From assembly GCA_032622095.1 (NCBI GenBank), contig CP136062.1, forward strand, positions 201,275,959-201,339,958: 64,000 nucleotides of DNA, in the 5' to 3' direction. Source of the DNA: Siphonodentalium dalli. Lineage: Eukaryota > Mollusca > Scaphopoda > Gadilida > Siphonodentaliidae. Of this stretch, positions 12,443 through 24,792 are shown piece by piece; the stretch's first letter is position 1, and each line of letters opens with the position of its first letter. The position numbers were made by a program, and so were the translations under genes. The notes beneath the pieces were generated by a model. The model ran no database searches. It saw only the letters and a program-made list of their open reading frames with translations, and had not been told where the DNA came from.

Positions 12443-13027
12443 ACTGGGGACTCGTTGTAGATCCTCTATATACCTATCATAATTATATCTCTATGTATAC
12501 TCATGTTCAATATTTAACATGAATCTGGTGGGTATAGTTAAACACACAATGTTTAAACCAAATTGAAAAGATGGGTAGGGGAGGTCGATACATATATATG
12601 AACCACAGATAAACAAACGTGTACTATACTCTGAACATATTTGCCAAAGTCATATAAATTGTCCAATTGATCATTGAGCTGATGTTATTTTTTCATAGGG
12701 AAGTGAGATAAACGCTCTTTATTATTATACCATATCAGGAAAACATTAGTTAACATAAATGTACATGAATATTTGCTACCACCAAGATCTGCACCCGCAT
12801 GGCGGCTAACATACAAAGTTTCTTTCGACGAAAATCAGCCAGTGAAAACGGTTGGGGTGATGCTGTTTTACGTCGAAGCCCGGGCCATGTATACCTGTAT
12901 GTCTTTCTATAGCAGAATTTACGCTCAGATCCAGTGGCTGGATTTTTGCTAGTTTATATCCATTTTACCCTATACACATCAATACATGAAGAGAAATAAA
13001 TCGGGAAGAGTGACAACTTACGGTCAT
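12443..13027. other. Non-coding stretch
   Basis: No gene or repeat recognised in this AT-rich interval next to the LINE insertion. Confidence 0.4.
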
Positions 13028-13085
13028 AATGGTGAATTATAATCTAACTTAAATGTTAAATTGCACATATAATTTGCCGCGTAAT
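13028..13085 (+). repeat. Target-site duplication of LINE, left copy (58 bp)
   Basis: Base-for-base identical to 15352-15409. It starts AATGGTGAATTATAATC and ends TTTGCCGCGTAAT. Exact direct repeats flanking the LINE mark the target site copied during target-primed insertion. Confidence 0.9.
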
Positions 13086-15351
13086 ATATATATATCTTTA
13101 TTATCCTCCATATATGGAGATTCATATATAAATGTTTATATAATTATGAAAACAAACACAATTTGGTACATAACACAGTGTATAACAACTTTATAATTAC
13201 AAACATATCTACAACACATGTCTCAATATGTATGATGAACCAACTACACATGCACATATACACACACCCGTGCACTACATAAAGTAGACATTCCATTCTA
13301 CAGCCATGTCGTACTTACATACAGAGAAATAGCATACTCCGAGACGACCAAGCCGGAGTTGGACCCAAATCAGGGATCTCTCTCTCTCTGGAAGACCCAC
13401 AAACGCCAATGCCTTTGTGCAGTCTTACCGACTCAGAGCCAACCATTTCCCCAGCACCACTCATATATATATACACAGCCATATCATACTTACAGACATA
13501 CAGAAGACAGTCAGACAAGCAGGCATACGAGACAAACAAACACACGGCAGACATACATACAGACAGATGTACTTACTGGTAAAACAATACACCGATACAT
13601 GTGATATGAACAATTACGAACACGCTTATAACTGCATGTTATGATCGAGCTTACATGAAGGTTTGTAAGATCTAGTCAGGACTTGGCGTCAGTCGATCAA
13701 CATATACTCCCCAGAGGAATGCGGCTTTGTTCAAGAAAAAGTCTATTAGTTCATTTTCTTCTTCGGTAGCACAGTATATGTTTTCATGTAGACCTGTTAG
13801 TAGAACGCGCGTTTTGGATTCTACATCCAGTTTATCATATTGCATATAAATGTCTACATGAAACAAGTTTAGTAGCTCGAATTCAAAGGTATTTCGATCG
13901 TCGCAAATGGAAGAACATTCGATTAAGGCATGTTTTACAAGATCTTTATGTTTGTTGTTACATAATACGCAGGTTTCTTCATTTGTTTCCAGGATACAAA
14001 TAAGGCGTGCAATAAGTAGATATGATTTTTTATGGGCTGGGTATATTCGGCAATTTTCCCATAGCCGGGACATACATAATGTTGGATGGACGGCAGATAA
14101 CCTGACAAGTCGAGTATCCTCATTTAAGCTCATTTCCCAATATTCTCTGTTAACTCTTGACCATGATTCATTTATCGCACATTTTCAATTAGATTTCTTC
14201 GGGAATATTGAATCTTCGATGTAGTTCACAATGGTCTCTGTCATTTTATATCTACTAAGGACGAAGAATATGTCAGACGAGTAACTAGATAGAGAGGTTG
14301 AAGCACCTATGGTGTACTGATATAAGCGAGTAAGAAATACTTGCTTTGCTGTCTTGGAAACTTTTAAGTTGCACAACGAGCCGAAGAATGACAATTTACG
14401 TTTTTCGACATAGATGAAGTACCAACCAATCCTTGAGCTATAACCTTTTTTGTGCGATGATGAAGGCCCTGGTAATATTTTAAACAAAATCTGTGTGTTC
14501 TCTCAAGTCGATCAATGTGAGTTTGATTTAAATTCCAGAGGAGTTCAGAGCCGTACAGACCTTTTGGTATAACCACTGATGAATAAATTAACGAGCAACT
14601 TTTGGGGGTCATACCACCGGGATAGAGTCCAGCATTGTTCAACATCATAAACGTGCTACGGGTCTTATCGCATATTTGATCAGTGAAAATCCCGTTGAAG
14701 TTGTACTTGTCAAGTGAGATACCCAAATGAGTGGTGTTCGTACTTTCTTTGATATCTGAGGTTAATAGGTTCCAAAGACGACTTTGATGAGAAAATTCTG
14801 CTTTAGTTTCATTGAATACTACTATAGTGCATTTGGATGGATTATATTTATACCGCCATTTTTTGCTGTACTCGTTGCAAATATCACAAAGCGCTGATAA
14901 GCCATATTTATTTAGTGATAATAGAACCATGTCATCTGCGTGGGTTGGACACGTACAATTAACACCGAGCATGTTCAGGCCGAATGGTGAGTTTGCAAGA
15001 ATATGTATTAATTCGTCGACGTAGATCATATAGTACAAAGGGGAGAGGATACCCCCTTGTCTGGCTCCCTGTCTCACATCAAACCACCTGGATAAAACGT
15101 TATTGTGACGAATAGAACATGTGACGTTGGTCAGAAGTTCGCGCATCAATCGAAGTAAATTTCCTCTGAACCCACATGCGTGCAGCTTGTATAATAATCC
15201 GTTGATCCAGACGGTATCAAATGCCTTCCAAACATCTAGAAACAGACTATACAGTTTTTGTTTACTTTCGGCTACATATGAGATACATTCTTTCATTACA
15301 TATGATGTCATTGTTGCGTTTATGCCTTTTTGTAATAAGTGTTGAATGGTG
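13086..15351 (-). mobile_element. 5'-truncated LINE retrotransposon insertion
   Basis: The insertion is delimited by the 58-bp direct repeats. On the minus strand it begins inside the reverse transcriptase domain (15351) and ends in a short (TA)n tail at 13086-13096. It has no endonuclease or ORF1, so it is a dead-on-arrival copy. The 3' part (13086-13671) is untranslated and includes TC- and CATACAGA-rich simple sequence. The exact flanks suggest a fairly young insertion, although the coding part already carries a frameshift and a stop. I did not assign a clade. Confidence 0.85.
13672..15351 (-). pseudogene. LINE reverse transcriptase, truncated, with frameshift and stop
   Basis: Reading leftwards, the first frame (15351 to about 14415) has the RT landmarks FLDVWKAFDTVW (first catalytic Asp region), QGARQGGILSPL, and HADDMVLLS (the YADD box with Tyr changed to His). 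It ends near QGLVG, where a frameshift at about 14410-14420 moves the homology to the frame reading YVEKRKLSFFGSLCN. That frame continues through an in-frame TGA at 14185-14187 (just after FPKKSN) into the C-terminal segment, which holds a CVLC...H....C knuckle (C-x2-C-x9-H-x4-C) and ends at a stop at 13672. The apparent ATG at 15392 lies in the target-site duplication and is not part of the element. Confidence 0.85.
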
Positions 15352-15409
15352 AATGGTGAATTATAATCTAACTTAAATGTTAAATTGCACATATAATTTG
15401 CCGCGTAAT
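15352..15409 (+). repeat. Target-site duplication of LINE, right copy (58 bp)
   Basis: Identical to 13028-13085. It lies upstream of the truncated 5' end of the minus-strand LINE. Confidence 0.9.
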
Positions 15410-15837
15410 TACGGTAACCTCGGTTTGTTTACATTTAATTCACACTGTCACTTCGCGAGGTCAAATGAGTTCGTATATATATTTGTATATAATAAAATAT
15501 ATTTTTCGCTTTACATTACTTTCAGTTGACAATAGTTCAGAACAAAAATATAATATTTGTTATGGAATAAACCGGATTACTGTCACAATTGTGACATCTT
15601 ATTACAGTTATTTTGGCATTTTGATTGAGCGGGTCAACAACGTTAAACCCTGATATAGATAGACATATATATACGGGCTTCGACATAAAACATCATTATC
15701 CCAAACGATATCACTAGCTGGTTTACGTCGAAAGAAACATTGAATATGCAACTTATAGCTTGAAATGATATCCCACCATGCAGGGGTTGGACGTTGGTCA
15801 ATAAACACATGGAATAGTTTATATAGAGATATATAGG
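15410..15837. other. Non-coding stretch
   Basis: Presumably the original flank of the LINE target. AT-rich, with no gene recognised. Confidence 0.4.
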
Positions 15838-15930
15838 GGTACTGTACAATATATCCGGATCACCTCCTTTTATACTCAACATACTATATATATGCTAAAA
15901 ATGAATGAATTTGACCCATGGATTAGCAGC
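15838..15930 (-). mobile_element. Fragment of the GTACACTAAATCC MITE family
   Basis: Diverged and inverted relative to the right half of 45819-46171: shared words are TATACTCAACA, GAATTTGA and CCATGGATTAG. Only part of the element remains. Confidence 0.5.
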
Positions 15931-15969
15931 GTACACTGGATGTGAACCGACACCGACTGTTATGCCGAG

Positions 15970-16925
15970 TTTTTTTTAGTAACTGACGAGTTATGGGGTA
16001 GGTCACGAGTTCTGTAGTAACAATCGCCGAGCTGTGTGGTAGCTCACGAGTTATGTACTAAAATCAACGAGTATGTAGTAATTTGAGATCACGAGTTCAG
16101 TAGTAGAAAATCAACGAGTTTGTAGAACAAAACATTATAACGAGTTATGTAGTAGAAAATCGTCGAGTTTTGTACTAACATTTTTGTTTTGTCTTTTCGA
16201 AGACCAGTTTGGACTTTATGCAATATTATATAGTAAATTCAGGTGTGTGAAGTTAGTTTCCCATTTTTCAGACCATCGCTGGACCCAAAAAAAATATTTT
16301 TAGTTTTTTTGCGCAAAAGGTGTTCTTTTTTCCCAATACGTGCTCCCTCTCTCGAATTTGGTCTGTTTCCTCGGTTTCCCAATTTTTCAGAGTTATGTAT
16401 AGTAAATTTTCGACCCAAGCGCGAAAGGTGTTCTTTTTTGCCCACTCTCTCGAAATTTGTCTCAGTTTCCCCGGTTTCCCCATTTTTAGACGATCGCTGG
16501 ACCCAAAAATTTAGTTATGTGGTAGCTCACGAGTTCTGTAGTAATAATCGCCGAGTGCTGTGGTATCGCGAGTTCTGTAGTAAATTCAACGAGTTATGTA
16601 GTAAATTGAGGTCAAGAGTTGTGTATTTGAAAATCAACGAGTTGTGAAGTAAAAAAATAAGCTAACGAGTTATGTAGTAGAAAATCATCGAGTTTTGTAA
16701 CAACTTTTTTCTTTTATTTCCGAAGACCGGATTGGACTTTATGCAATATTATATAGTGCATTCAGGTATGTGTGAAGTTACTTAGGCGTTCCGCATTCGA
16801 CATTCGCCTGACATTCGCGTTTTCCCCATTTCCAGTCCAGCGTTGGTCTGAAAAATGGGGAAACTAACTTCACAAACCTGAATTTAACTATACACTATTA
16901 CATAAAGACCAAACTGGTCTTCAAA
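15970..16925. repeat. Composite degenerate repeat with foldback arms
   Basis: Two blocks (15970-16190 and 16510-16700) are built from irregular copies of ACGAGTT-x-TGTAGTA joined by AAATCAACGAG. Inverted arms at 16194-16285 and 16830-16925 share GAAGACCAGTTTGG, TTCAGGT and the CAGACCA/CGCTGGAC words. A third, direct partial copy lies at 16720-16775. Predicted frames here on both strands are Phe/Lys-rich artefacts. Confidence 0.6.
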
Positions 16926-17075
16926 AAAACAAACAAATGTCAGTATTTGAAAAATAAATGTATAGATATAAAAAAAAAGAAAAAGAAAATATATATAAAA
17001 ACCAAAAAAACATTATAATAAAAATTAAATGACAAATTTACCGCACAGCATCTCCTTGTTCCATAGTTAATTCAG

Positions 17076-17287
17076 CAGGTCACCCCGACATCGCATCCCA
17101 TCGCATGATGGGTCGGTTGACCAGGGCTGTATCGATAGCATCACGTCATGGCAGCGTGACACGACTTACATCCGGTTTGTCGGGGCAGCGGTTTAACAGG
17201 ATGCATGAGGAACGACGGTCTCATTTGCTCAGCCGAATTAAAGAAATGATAAAAGAAATTGAAAGAGACACGGTCGGAACAAGATAG
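17076..17287 (+). CDS. Candidate terminal exon, basic/coiled C-terminus, unknown protein
   Basis: A plausible acceptor (TTCCATAGTTAATTCAG at 17075) is followed by an open frame of 70 codons to TAG at 17285-17287. The segment is richer in G/C than its surroundings and codon use is varied. The residues run GHPDIASHRMMGRLTRAVS, then a Ser/Arg-rich part, then an amphipathic helix ESRS-type tail (HLLSRIKEMIKEIERDT). That is the look of a real cytoplasmic C-terminus. Translation from an internal ATG at 17105 would give only 60 residues. No domain was recognised and no partner exon was found upstream, where repeats dominate. A chance frame is possible. Confidence 0.35.
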
Positions 17288-17449
17288 AAGGAGATAACTA
17301 AACCCGGAGACAGAAACACAATTTGCAATGAGATTTTCGCGTCTCTGTTTTAGATTGGATGATACAACAGAGGAATGATGGACGGTTCTGCCATCAGAAA
17401 GATAGTTTTATCAGATCCTAGACGGCGTTGGTTCTGCTCGATCGATGGG

Positions 17450-18125
17450 TCCACCGATCACAGACATCGAACACACCCCACGACAAAGTATGGATATAGT
17501 CAAGACGCAAAAAAGAATGAGAATGTCAATTAAAGGGACGTAACATCTTTAAGCATCAACTAAACCTTGTAATTACACGATGTTGTCGCGTGCCTCAAAC
17601 TAATTCCTTAAATATTTCTAATATACCTCAAATACTGACACCACACACATACCGAACACACACATTAAATAGTATATTTTACGTCAATGAAAGGGATATA
17701 ACATCTTGAAAACGAAAATAAAACTCAGTGATTGCACGATGTTCTCGCATTCCTGTGATCAAAATAACTAGATAAATGTTCCAATCACACACTTATACCG
17801 AACACATCTAACATGAAGTTCAGATATATATTCAAGACGCAAAAAAAAGATAAAAAAGAAAGAATGAGTATGCCAATTAAAGTACATATCATCTTCAAAA
17901 CTCAAATTAAATCCAGTGATCGCACGGTGACGATGTTGTCGCGTCTCTGTGATCCTAATTGCTCGATAAACATTCCTTAAACATATACATGTACCACATA
18001 TACATCGAACACGCCGAAGACACAGTGTGGCCATGGTGAAGACGCAAACATTGTCCACGTGAATGACTAGGTCAATTAAACCTATATAACTGTTAAGTCT
18101 CAAATTAATCCAGTTATTTGTATGA
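17450..18125. repeat. Degenerate tandem repeat, about 150-180 bp unit, ~4 copies
   Basis: Repeated landmarks in the same order: AAGACGCAAA, GTCAATTAAA, CATCTT, CTCAAATTAA or similar, GTGATTGCACGATGTTGTCGCG, and CATCGAACAC. Copies start near 17480, 17660, 17830 and 18020 and are well diverged. The array follows the candidate exon ending at 17287 and could be part of its 3' UTR. Confidence 0.6.
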
Positions 18126-19183
18126 TTTTCATTTTCGGTGGCCGATATACATATACTAAATACTGCTAAATCGGTATATGACAAACAACGATTTAGGAAG
18201 TTATATAAATGTATAAGTTGCTTACAACATTACCAATTGCCATCTTGGACTTCGTACGTTCTTTTTGTCAACGCCCTCGATGATTCTACACACATGTGCT
18301 ATAGACGCCAGAAATGGGCGTGCACGTGGACACATTGAGTGCTCACGGTGGGTAATCTGATTAAAGAGATGACCACAACTTCCATCAACCAGGAATTAAA
18401 TCATCGGTCAGTCGTCTCCCTTTATTCGACTTTATCGTCTGCAACCTGTGATTCCCAAACATATCGATTACCTCCCTTGCGAAAATGGGATAATTGCTGA
18501 ATTCAATTTAAAGTCAACGAGACCAGATGGTTACCGTGGACCAATGCCATCATTTCGCTAACAGTAAATTTAAATTTCATATCATGTTTCCGTCAAGTCT
18601 GGGCGAATTAAATGAAATAGCATCTGTGAGACTGTCTTGGATGCAATGGCAATCAGTCATCTTCAATTTTGAGGCGAATAATTTCATAAGTTCACAGGAG
18701 TCTGGAATTAGCTGCTTGTGACTCGAATAAGGAGACAAAAGATGAGATAATGTGAGATTAGAGAGGTACGCTCGAGCAACCCGGACCAAATTTTCCATGA
18801 AACCGACACGAACCGACACACTCCGCCCAAAATGGGTTAGAATTTCCACTTGGGCGCATGAAGAAAATTCCCATCTATGTAATTTCATTCCTATCTATTC
18901 TTTGATTTAGAAATGTTCTGCTGGCACCTCCAGTTTTCAGCTTACATATTTGAACTATCTCGTCTAATTCACACTAAAATTGACAACACAAGACCATAAT
19001 CAACATTCTAGTGACTAAACTTTCCAAATCCCCCAAAAAGTCTAAATATTTGAAGCCCCGTAACTTACATGGATAGATAGTTTAATGACATAAAACGTCC
19101 ACACGAGACCGATGTCAAAATAACAAAATATACATGTATAACAATGTCAACAACGATTCAACATAATACATATACTGCAGTAA
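18126..19183. other. Non-coding stretch
   Basis: The overlapping frames at 18527-18721 (+) and 18577-18888 (-) show no recognisable domain. No repeats stand out. Confidence 0.35.
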
Positions 19184-19639
19184 CTATTTCATTATTATAT
19201 CAGCAGAATCTGACCTTTCTTTGAAAAATGTCCGGACCATGTTGCAGATTATGTTGCATGTATGAGGCTCGTTAGTTTGCATTATGTATTCATTGTATTG
19301 GAATTTTTGGCCTTCATTCAATCCAATAAATTTATCACTCATCATCCCTATCTCATAAAAGAAGTGTTTACGCATCTTATCATATGTGTTGCAGCGCATA
19401 AGGAAGTGTTCTTCATTCTCAACCTCCATGTTACATTTCCTACAAATTCTTTCATCAAGTGACACTTTTGGCTGTTTATGGCGACCCTTTTCAATTTCCA
19501 AGTTATGATTACTAATTCTTAGTTTACAAAACATAATTTTTGTGTCGATATTCTGGACAATATTAAGATAAGGTTCTTGTGTATAATGTTGTTTGACTAC
19601 ACGGTACGTCCTTAACCTTGACCAGTGACTCTGGGTGAC
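19184..19639 (-). pseudogene. LINE C-terminal fragment (second element)
   Basis: Open on the minus strand from 19639 (just after a TAA at 19640-19642) to the stop at 19184. The residues HWSRLRTYRVVKQHY and KIMFCKLRISNHNLEIEKG, followed by the CRKCNMEVENEEHFLMRC knuckle (C-x2-C-x8-H-x4-C), match the region after the reverse transcriptase in common invertebrate LINEs. The RT domain itself is absent. The conventional ATG is internal, so the true fragment is longer than an ATG-based call. It is of the same general type as the element at 13.1-15.4 kb but not a close copy. Confidence 0.7.
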
Positions 19640-21936
19640 TTACAAATTGCTTGACATGTTCCAAAAGATTATTTTAATCAAACATAACAACTGAACATAA
19701 TAAAATAAACTAAAACAAATTTTGGCACTACCTGCTGCGAACCATAAAAAGCGTTTAGCAAACCAAAAATTTGTAAACCATAAATATAAAACTAGATACA
19801 TCATATCACATTGTGCTCTTCAAAATGAAACTTGAAACAACAAAATATTGGCTGCCACTGCCTGGCATATAGATACATTTAACATATTACGCGTTTTCAA
19901 TTACATCAACTTCTTTGATATTCTACCGCATCTTTAAAATATTTATTTTAATGTTCCTCACCACACACATGCAGAGCGAGGCCGTAAAAGTCTCCAAATT
20001 CATATTAAAGGTTGTGTGCATATATCAGTCAACAGCTATGTATAGGAGAAATTGACTTCTAAAAGTGTCCCTCTAACTGTGTAACCAAGCATTGCACAGT
20101 ATCCATAACGGAAAACATATATGATACATTGAAGGGTTATTTTATCCTGTAGATATTTGTCACAAATCTTCGAAATATGGTGTTGGTCTCTGAAAATACA
20201 CCGAAAATGTTTTTTGAAAGTAGGTGGTGGGTGCAAGATAATTAAAAATGAAAAAAGGGCCCACTTGTCTGGAACATTTTCACGCATCCCGTGCTCCATA
20301 TGGAACACTCCAACCATATGGGGTGTTAGCGGGAAAGGTTTTAGTTTTGCCTGGGTTGAGAAATTCGGATGGAGAACGATGTTATATACATGTCATGCAT
20401 TGACTTTGACATCTCGTTGATAATGTTTATGGAGTGTTTCGCTACGTGTGCACGACATGTGAGCTGCGTGGGGAAAGAGTCAACATAAGACCCAGACATG
20501 AATGACGTCTATTTAACGGCGAAATACGCCAAATAATGGAACTCTCGGCGGATTAGGTCGACAACAGAGCAAATCTGACACATATATAAAAATCAACAAG
20601 CGTTCGATGAGGAATCTGTCCACTGGGTACAGATTTCTCCTGCGCGAGATTGGTAATGACAATACGAAAATCTCAAAGGGATTGGCGCATTAGCGGGAAA
20701 ACACTTCATACAATAGCTCATCCAAATAGCTTAAGTATACACAATTCCCACAATTCCAAGAGTATAATCACCAGAGGGCTGACAATGACATCTTTATCAC
20801 CCGACTCGGGGGCACTCGTTAAGGGTTTTTAATAGGCGATAATAACCTGTCGATATATATCTAATAACATCCAGGGGATTCGAAACCGAGTTATCGCCCT
20901 TTGAGACCCGTATCATATAGACCATGCATTCGAGAATTTATATATCACGAAGGAGGTCATCGCCGAGACCCAGTGTCCTTTTAGACATAAGGGATATGAG
21001 AATTTTATTTCACAATACAAATTACAAAATGCATAACATAAACAATATTGACATGTACATGCACATGTATAGGGATTCGTAGCGTGGGCTGCCGTGGCCA
21101 ATAACGGCGGGTTTCTCGGCACTCTGAACATTTGTGAAATTGCATCAAGAATGCATGGCTAAACAAACAAAACAATTTAGAAAATTGGATTAATTTTGAT
21201 TGAACATATGTATTCAATAAGAGATGTTTGCGACTGTGTATGAGAGCTTGCTATGTATTGTGACCACAATATACATAGATAGAAAACAAGGGCAGGTAAC
21301 ATATACAACAGTGTGGGTTCGCGAGTGATCGGGGCACAAACCACGGAATTTATATATTTCCGGTCTTTCCCCACTTGTTATACATGTAATAGTTGTCGCC
21401 AATGTATACGTGGTTCACTAGGTGTGTTTTAAATTAATTAAAATATATACAGGTACCTTGAGAAACAAAACAATCTACGCGATGAGAATGGACGTTAGTG
21501 TTCCATACCTCTGTTACATGGGGAGATTGAACAAAACATTCTCCAATTTATTCCACTCAAAAAACATCACCTCTCTATTGTGTGACCTTCCTTTGTTTCA
21601 ATTCAGGGAATTGCAATATTTCGGTGATTTAGTCGAACAGCTTTCCTAAATTAATCAATTTCTATATTTCATATCTTCCAAAAAGTTGAAAAAATATCAC
21701 TAAAATATCCCTTATTCGCAAATAATCTAATATTCCGCCGCTAATCTTAGTTTTATAACGATTAAACAAAATTCCGAAGTTTGCCGAAGATTTTGTGTTG
21801 TAGACGAAGTCACGTGATCATTGGCGCTATCACATGATTGTCACATGTAAACAGAAACATATCACACGATCGATCATATCGGGAAAGTACAAATAAGAGC
21901 AGCAAGTTTCCAACACAACGACTACTGGGATAGAAC
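19640..21936. other. Non-coding stretch
   Basis: AT-rich. Several short frames (20036-20420, 20913-21402) overlap on both strands with no recognisable domain. CpG/GC-richer sequence at 20440-20830 also gives no coherent exon. Confidence 0.4.
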
Positions 21937-22612
21937 ATCCTACATAGAAACAACTCCACAACATAACGACTACTGGGATAGATAACCCTACATAGAAACA
22001 ACTCCACAACATAACGACTACTGGGGTAGATAACCCTACATAGAAACAACTCCACAACATAACGACTACTGGGATAGATAACCCTACATAGAAACAACTC
22101 CACAACATAACGACTACTGGGATAGATAACCCTACATAGAAACATAACGACTACTGGGATAGATAACCCTACATAGAAACATAACGACTACTGGGATAGA
22201 TAACCCTACATAGAAACAAGTCCACAACATAACGACTACTGGGATTAATTAACCCTACATAGAAACATAACGACTACTGGGATAGATAACCCTACATAGA
22301 AACAACTCCACAACATAACGACTACTGGGATAGATAACCCTACATAGAAACAACTCCACAACATAACGACTACTGGGATAGATAACCCTACATAGAAACA
22401 ACTCCACAACATAACGACTACTGGGATAGATAACCCTACATAGAAACAACTCCACAACATAACGACTACTGGGATAGATAACCCTACATAGAAACATAAC
22501 GACTACTGGGATAGATAACCCTACATAGAAACATAACGACTACTGGGATAGATAACCCTACATAGAAACAACGACTACTGGGATAGAACACCCTACATAG
22601 AAACAACTCCAC
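21937..22612. repeat. Minisatellite, 48-bp and 37-bp units
   Basis: The unit ACATAACGACTACTGGGATA is followed by GATAACCCTACATAGAA, giving 37 bp. Many copies add ACAACTCCACA to make 48 bp. Long and short units alternate in blocks over about 16 copies; one copy at about 22240 has GGGATTAATTAACC. Because 48 is a multiple of three, minus-strand frames stay open and give repeats of VELFLCRVIYPSSRY; these are artefacts. Confidence 0.9.
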
Positions 22613-23765
22613 AGACCTGGGGTTGTTTAATGTGGAACAAAGATTGGCCATGACTAAATCTGTCAAAGAGGGTTGGAATCCCGACTGAGCAATACTTGAC
22701 GAAGCGGAGCGGACCCCGTACCAGAGTACAGACCAGCGGCCACCTGCATTGACACTTTTGCTGAGTGCATTCTTTCCTCGCAATGGAACCTGCTAAATCA
22801 AGCCATGAGAGCTGTTCAACACAACAGGGGAATAATTCAAGACGCAGTTAGGCTATACATATACCAGCTAATTATAGGTCATACCTTCAGCATTGCACTA
22901 GCTAGTCCAAAAGGAAGAAACGAAGCATGCACAGCAGATGTTTTGACCTGTACTTACGTTTTTACTGGAAGGAAAGGAGGAGGTACTGTAAAAGGAATTG
23001 ACAAGGTTCCTGTCACGAAGAGTTTAGGGTTCCATGATGGAATAAGACAACATCAAACTCAACTTGTTTATTTAACCATTCTCAGGAAATTGCTTCCTAT
23101 GTATCATCCATTCCGGAAATTGATTCATAAATACCGATAAGGAACTTGATTCTGGATATGGCCTTGTTTTCCAGAAATTGATTCTGTCTGGTCAGATCAT
23201 TAAACGATGTAGAAAAACTGGACCCACATTTGGTAATGCCATGCAGGTTAGATAGTGATGAATGAAGGGAAATACAACCAAATGTGTAAAAAGATGATAA
23301 ACATATTTTTTAATATTTCCAATGGAAGGTTCAACTCCTTCAACTATCACCAGAAATAAACATGCAGACAAATGATTTCTAATGAGAGTTTAAGGTGGGA
23401 TCTCAACCCAAAAATAACAAGATAATGGCATTACCCACAACATTTCAACAAGTCGACAGAATTACCCGCCTGTAAGAGTGTGAGGAACTTAATTCATGTC
23501 ACATTACCACCACCCCTCACTGTTCGCAACTTATATGCATACAAAATCGACATAAGGTATCGACTTTTGATCTCAAATTGAACCGAGCGGGCCTCTGCAA
23601 TATAGATACAGAGCGAATCGTGGCACGCACGCTCCAGCATAAGCTCGTATACATGCGACTCGCCCAGAATCACATGCAATTTTAATGGCGCACGTTAGCT
23701 ACTCGTTTTGTTCTTTACGATTCCCCTTCTTCCCGCACCGAATCGAGGATTATAAATTCCGCTAA
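22613..23765. other. Non-coding stretch after the minisatellite
   Basis: The frame at 22805-23140 (+) is open for 111 codons but has no domain I recognise and no clear splice or start context. A small direct repeat of GGAAATTGATTC-like words occurs near 23090-23180. Confidence 0.35.
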
Positions 23766-24475
23766 TAAATCCGCGCTCCCTTGAAAATAAATAATGCAGG
23801 GGTATCCTTTTATCTTGCGACGACCCAGCCATTCTGTGCATGTAATTACGGTACCAACTCAACCATTGTTGCGTTTTACTGACTTCTCTGCCAATAATAA
23901 ATCCAACTTGAATTTCATTACAAATTGCCCGGTGCCCAAAAGAAATCACTGGGCATGGCGATTCATCAATTTTGAATGTCCCGAGAGGCGCAAGTTACCT
24001 GGTGCGTTTCTTGACTGAGTGCGTCATTAGGGAGTCGTGAAATGTCAGGAAGATCTGGATTAGTGCGCATTGTATTCAGAGTGGCCATAGAAGATATGAA
24101 CTATGCCAAACCATATAATCCCCATGCCAATAGAACATGTTAGCAGAGAGGCATATTGTGTATTTAATGGGGTGAGTTCATGTACCAGCAGCGTGGAAAA
24201 GGTTGATGACAGAGGGACTTATTTTGGATATGCATCTGAAAAACTTTGAATTCCCTACAGATCCCATGGACCAAATTCATCTGTATATCTCTTGAATTCG
24301 AATTTCCTAAGCGGAACCTCAAGCTTTCCAAATATTGTATGTTTCCGATATAAGGCCCTTATAGCTGAACATTTTCCGACCGTAAACTGATAGCGATTTT
24401 AGTCGAAACACTGGATCGAAAAACAAGATGCTTTACACTGAATATTCTTCTCTTCCAATAAGAAATCCCCTTTAA

Positions 24476-24633
24476 TTAACCCTTTCATGGGTGGAACTGC
24501 CTGAATTTTGGCGAAAACCTTGTGCCAATGTATTCTCTTATCTATGCGAGTTGACCATAGGGCGCCTCGCATATATAAAAGAATGCATTGGCCTATATAA
24601 CACTATTTACCTTGATCTTGTAAGCCAGTGCAT

Positions 24634-24697
<64 letters not shown>

Positions 24698-24792
24698 GAG
24701 GCTCCATATGGGAGACTCGCAAATGTAAGAGAATGCACTGGAACAGGGTAATTAATGCTGCACCAGCGCAGCCCCCGTCATGAAAGGGTTAA
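24476..24792. mobile_element. TTAA-flanked MITE, family 3, with expanded TA tract
   Basis: TTAA at 24476-24479 and 24789-24792, with termini CCCTTTCATG and complement CATGAAAGGG that differ from families 1 and 2 after CCCTTT. It contains the 69-nt hairpin module at 24524-24592 with a few substitutions. A second, damaged module at about 24624-24740 has its TATATATG stem replaced by a long (TA)n. It interrupts one copy of the 23.8-26.4 kb repeat. Confidence 0.75.
24638..24695. repeat. (TA)n inside a MITE hairpin arm
   Basis: About 29 TA units begin exactly where an intact hairpin module has TTATATATG. The array is therefore an expansion of the MITE's own sequence. Confidence 0.85.

Noticed and set aside
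21810-22497. Repeat proteins with VELFLCRVIYPSSRY units
   Set aside because: The 48-bp minisatellite unit is a multiple of three and lacks stops in some frames; several frames on the same strand are open, which is an array artefact.
21937-22612. CRISPR-like array
   Set aside because: Units are contiguous tandem repeats without unique spacers, and the genome is eukaryotic.
22805-23140. 111-codon plus-strand frame after the minisatellite
   Set aside because: No domain, no splice or start evidence; treated as chance.
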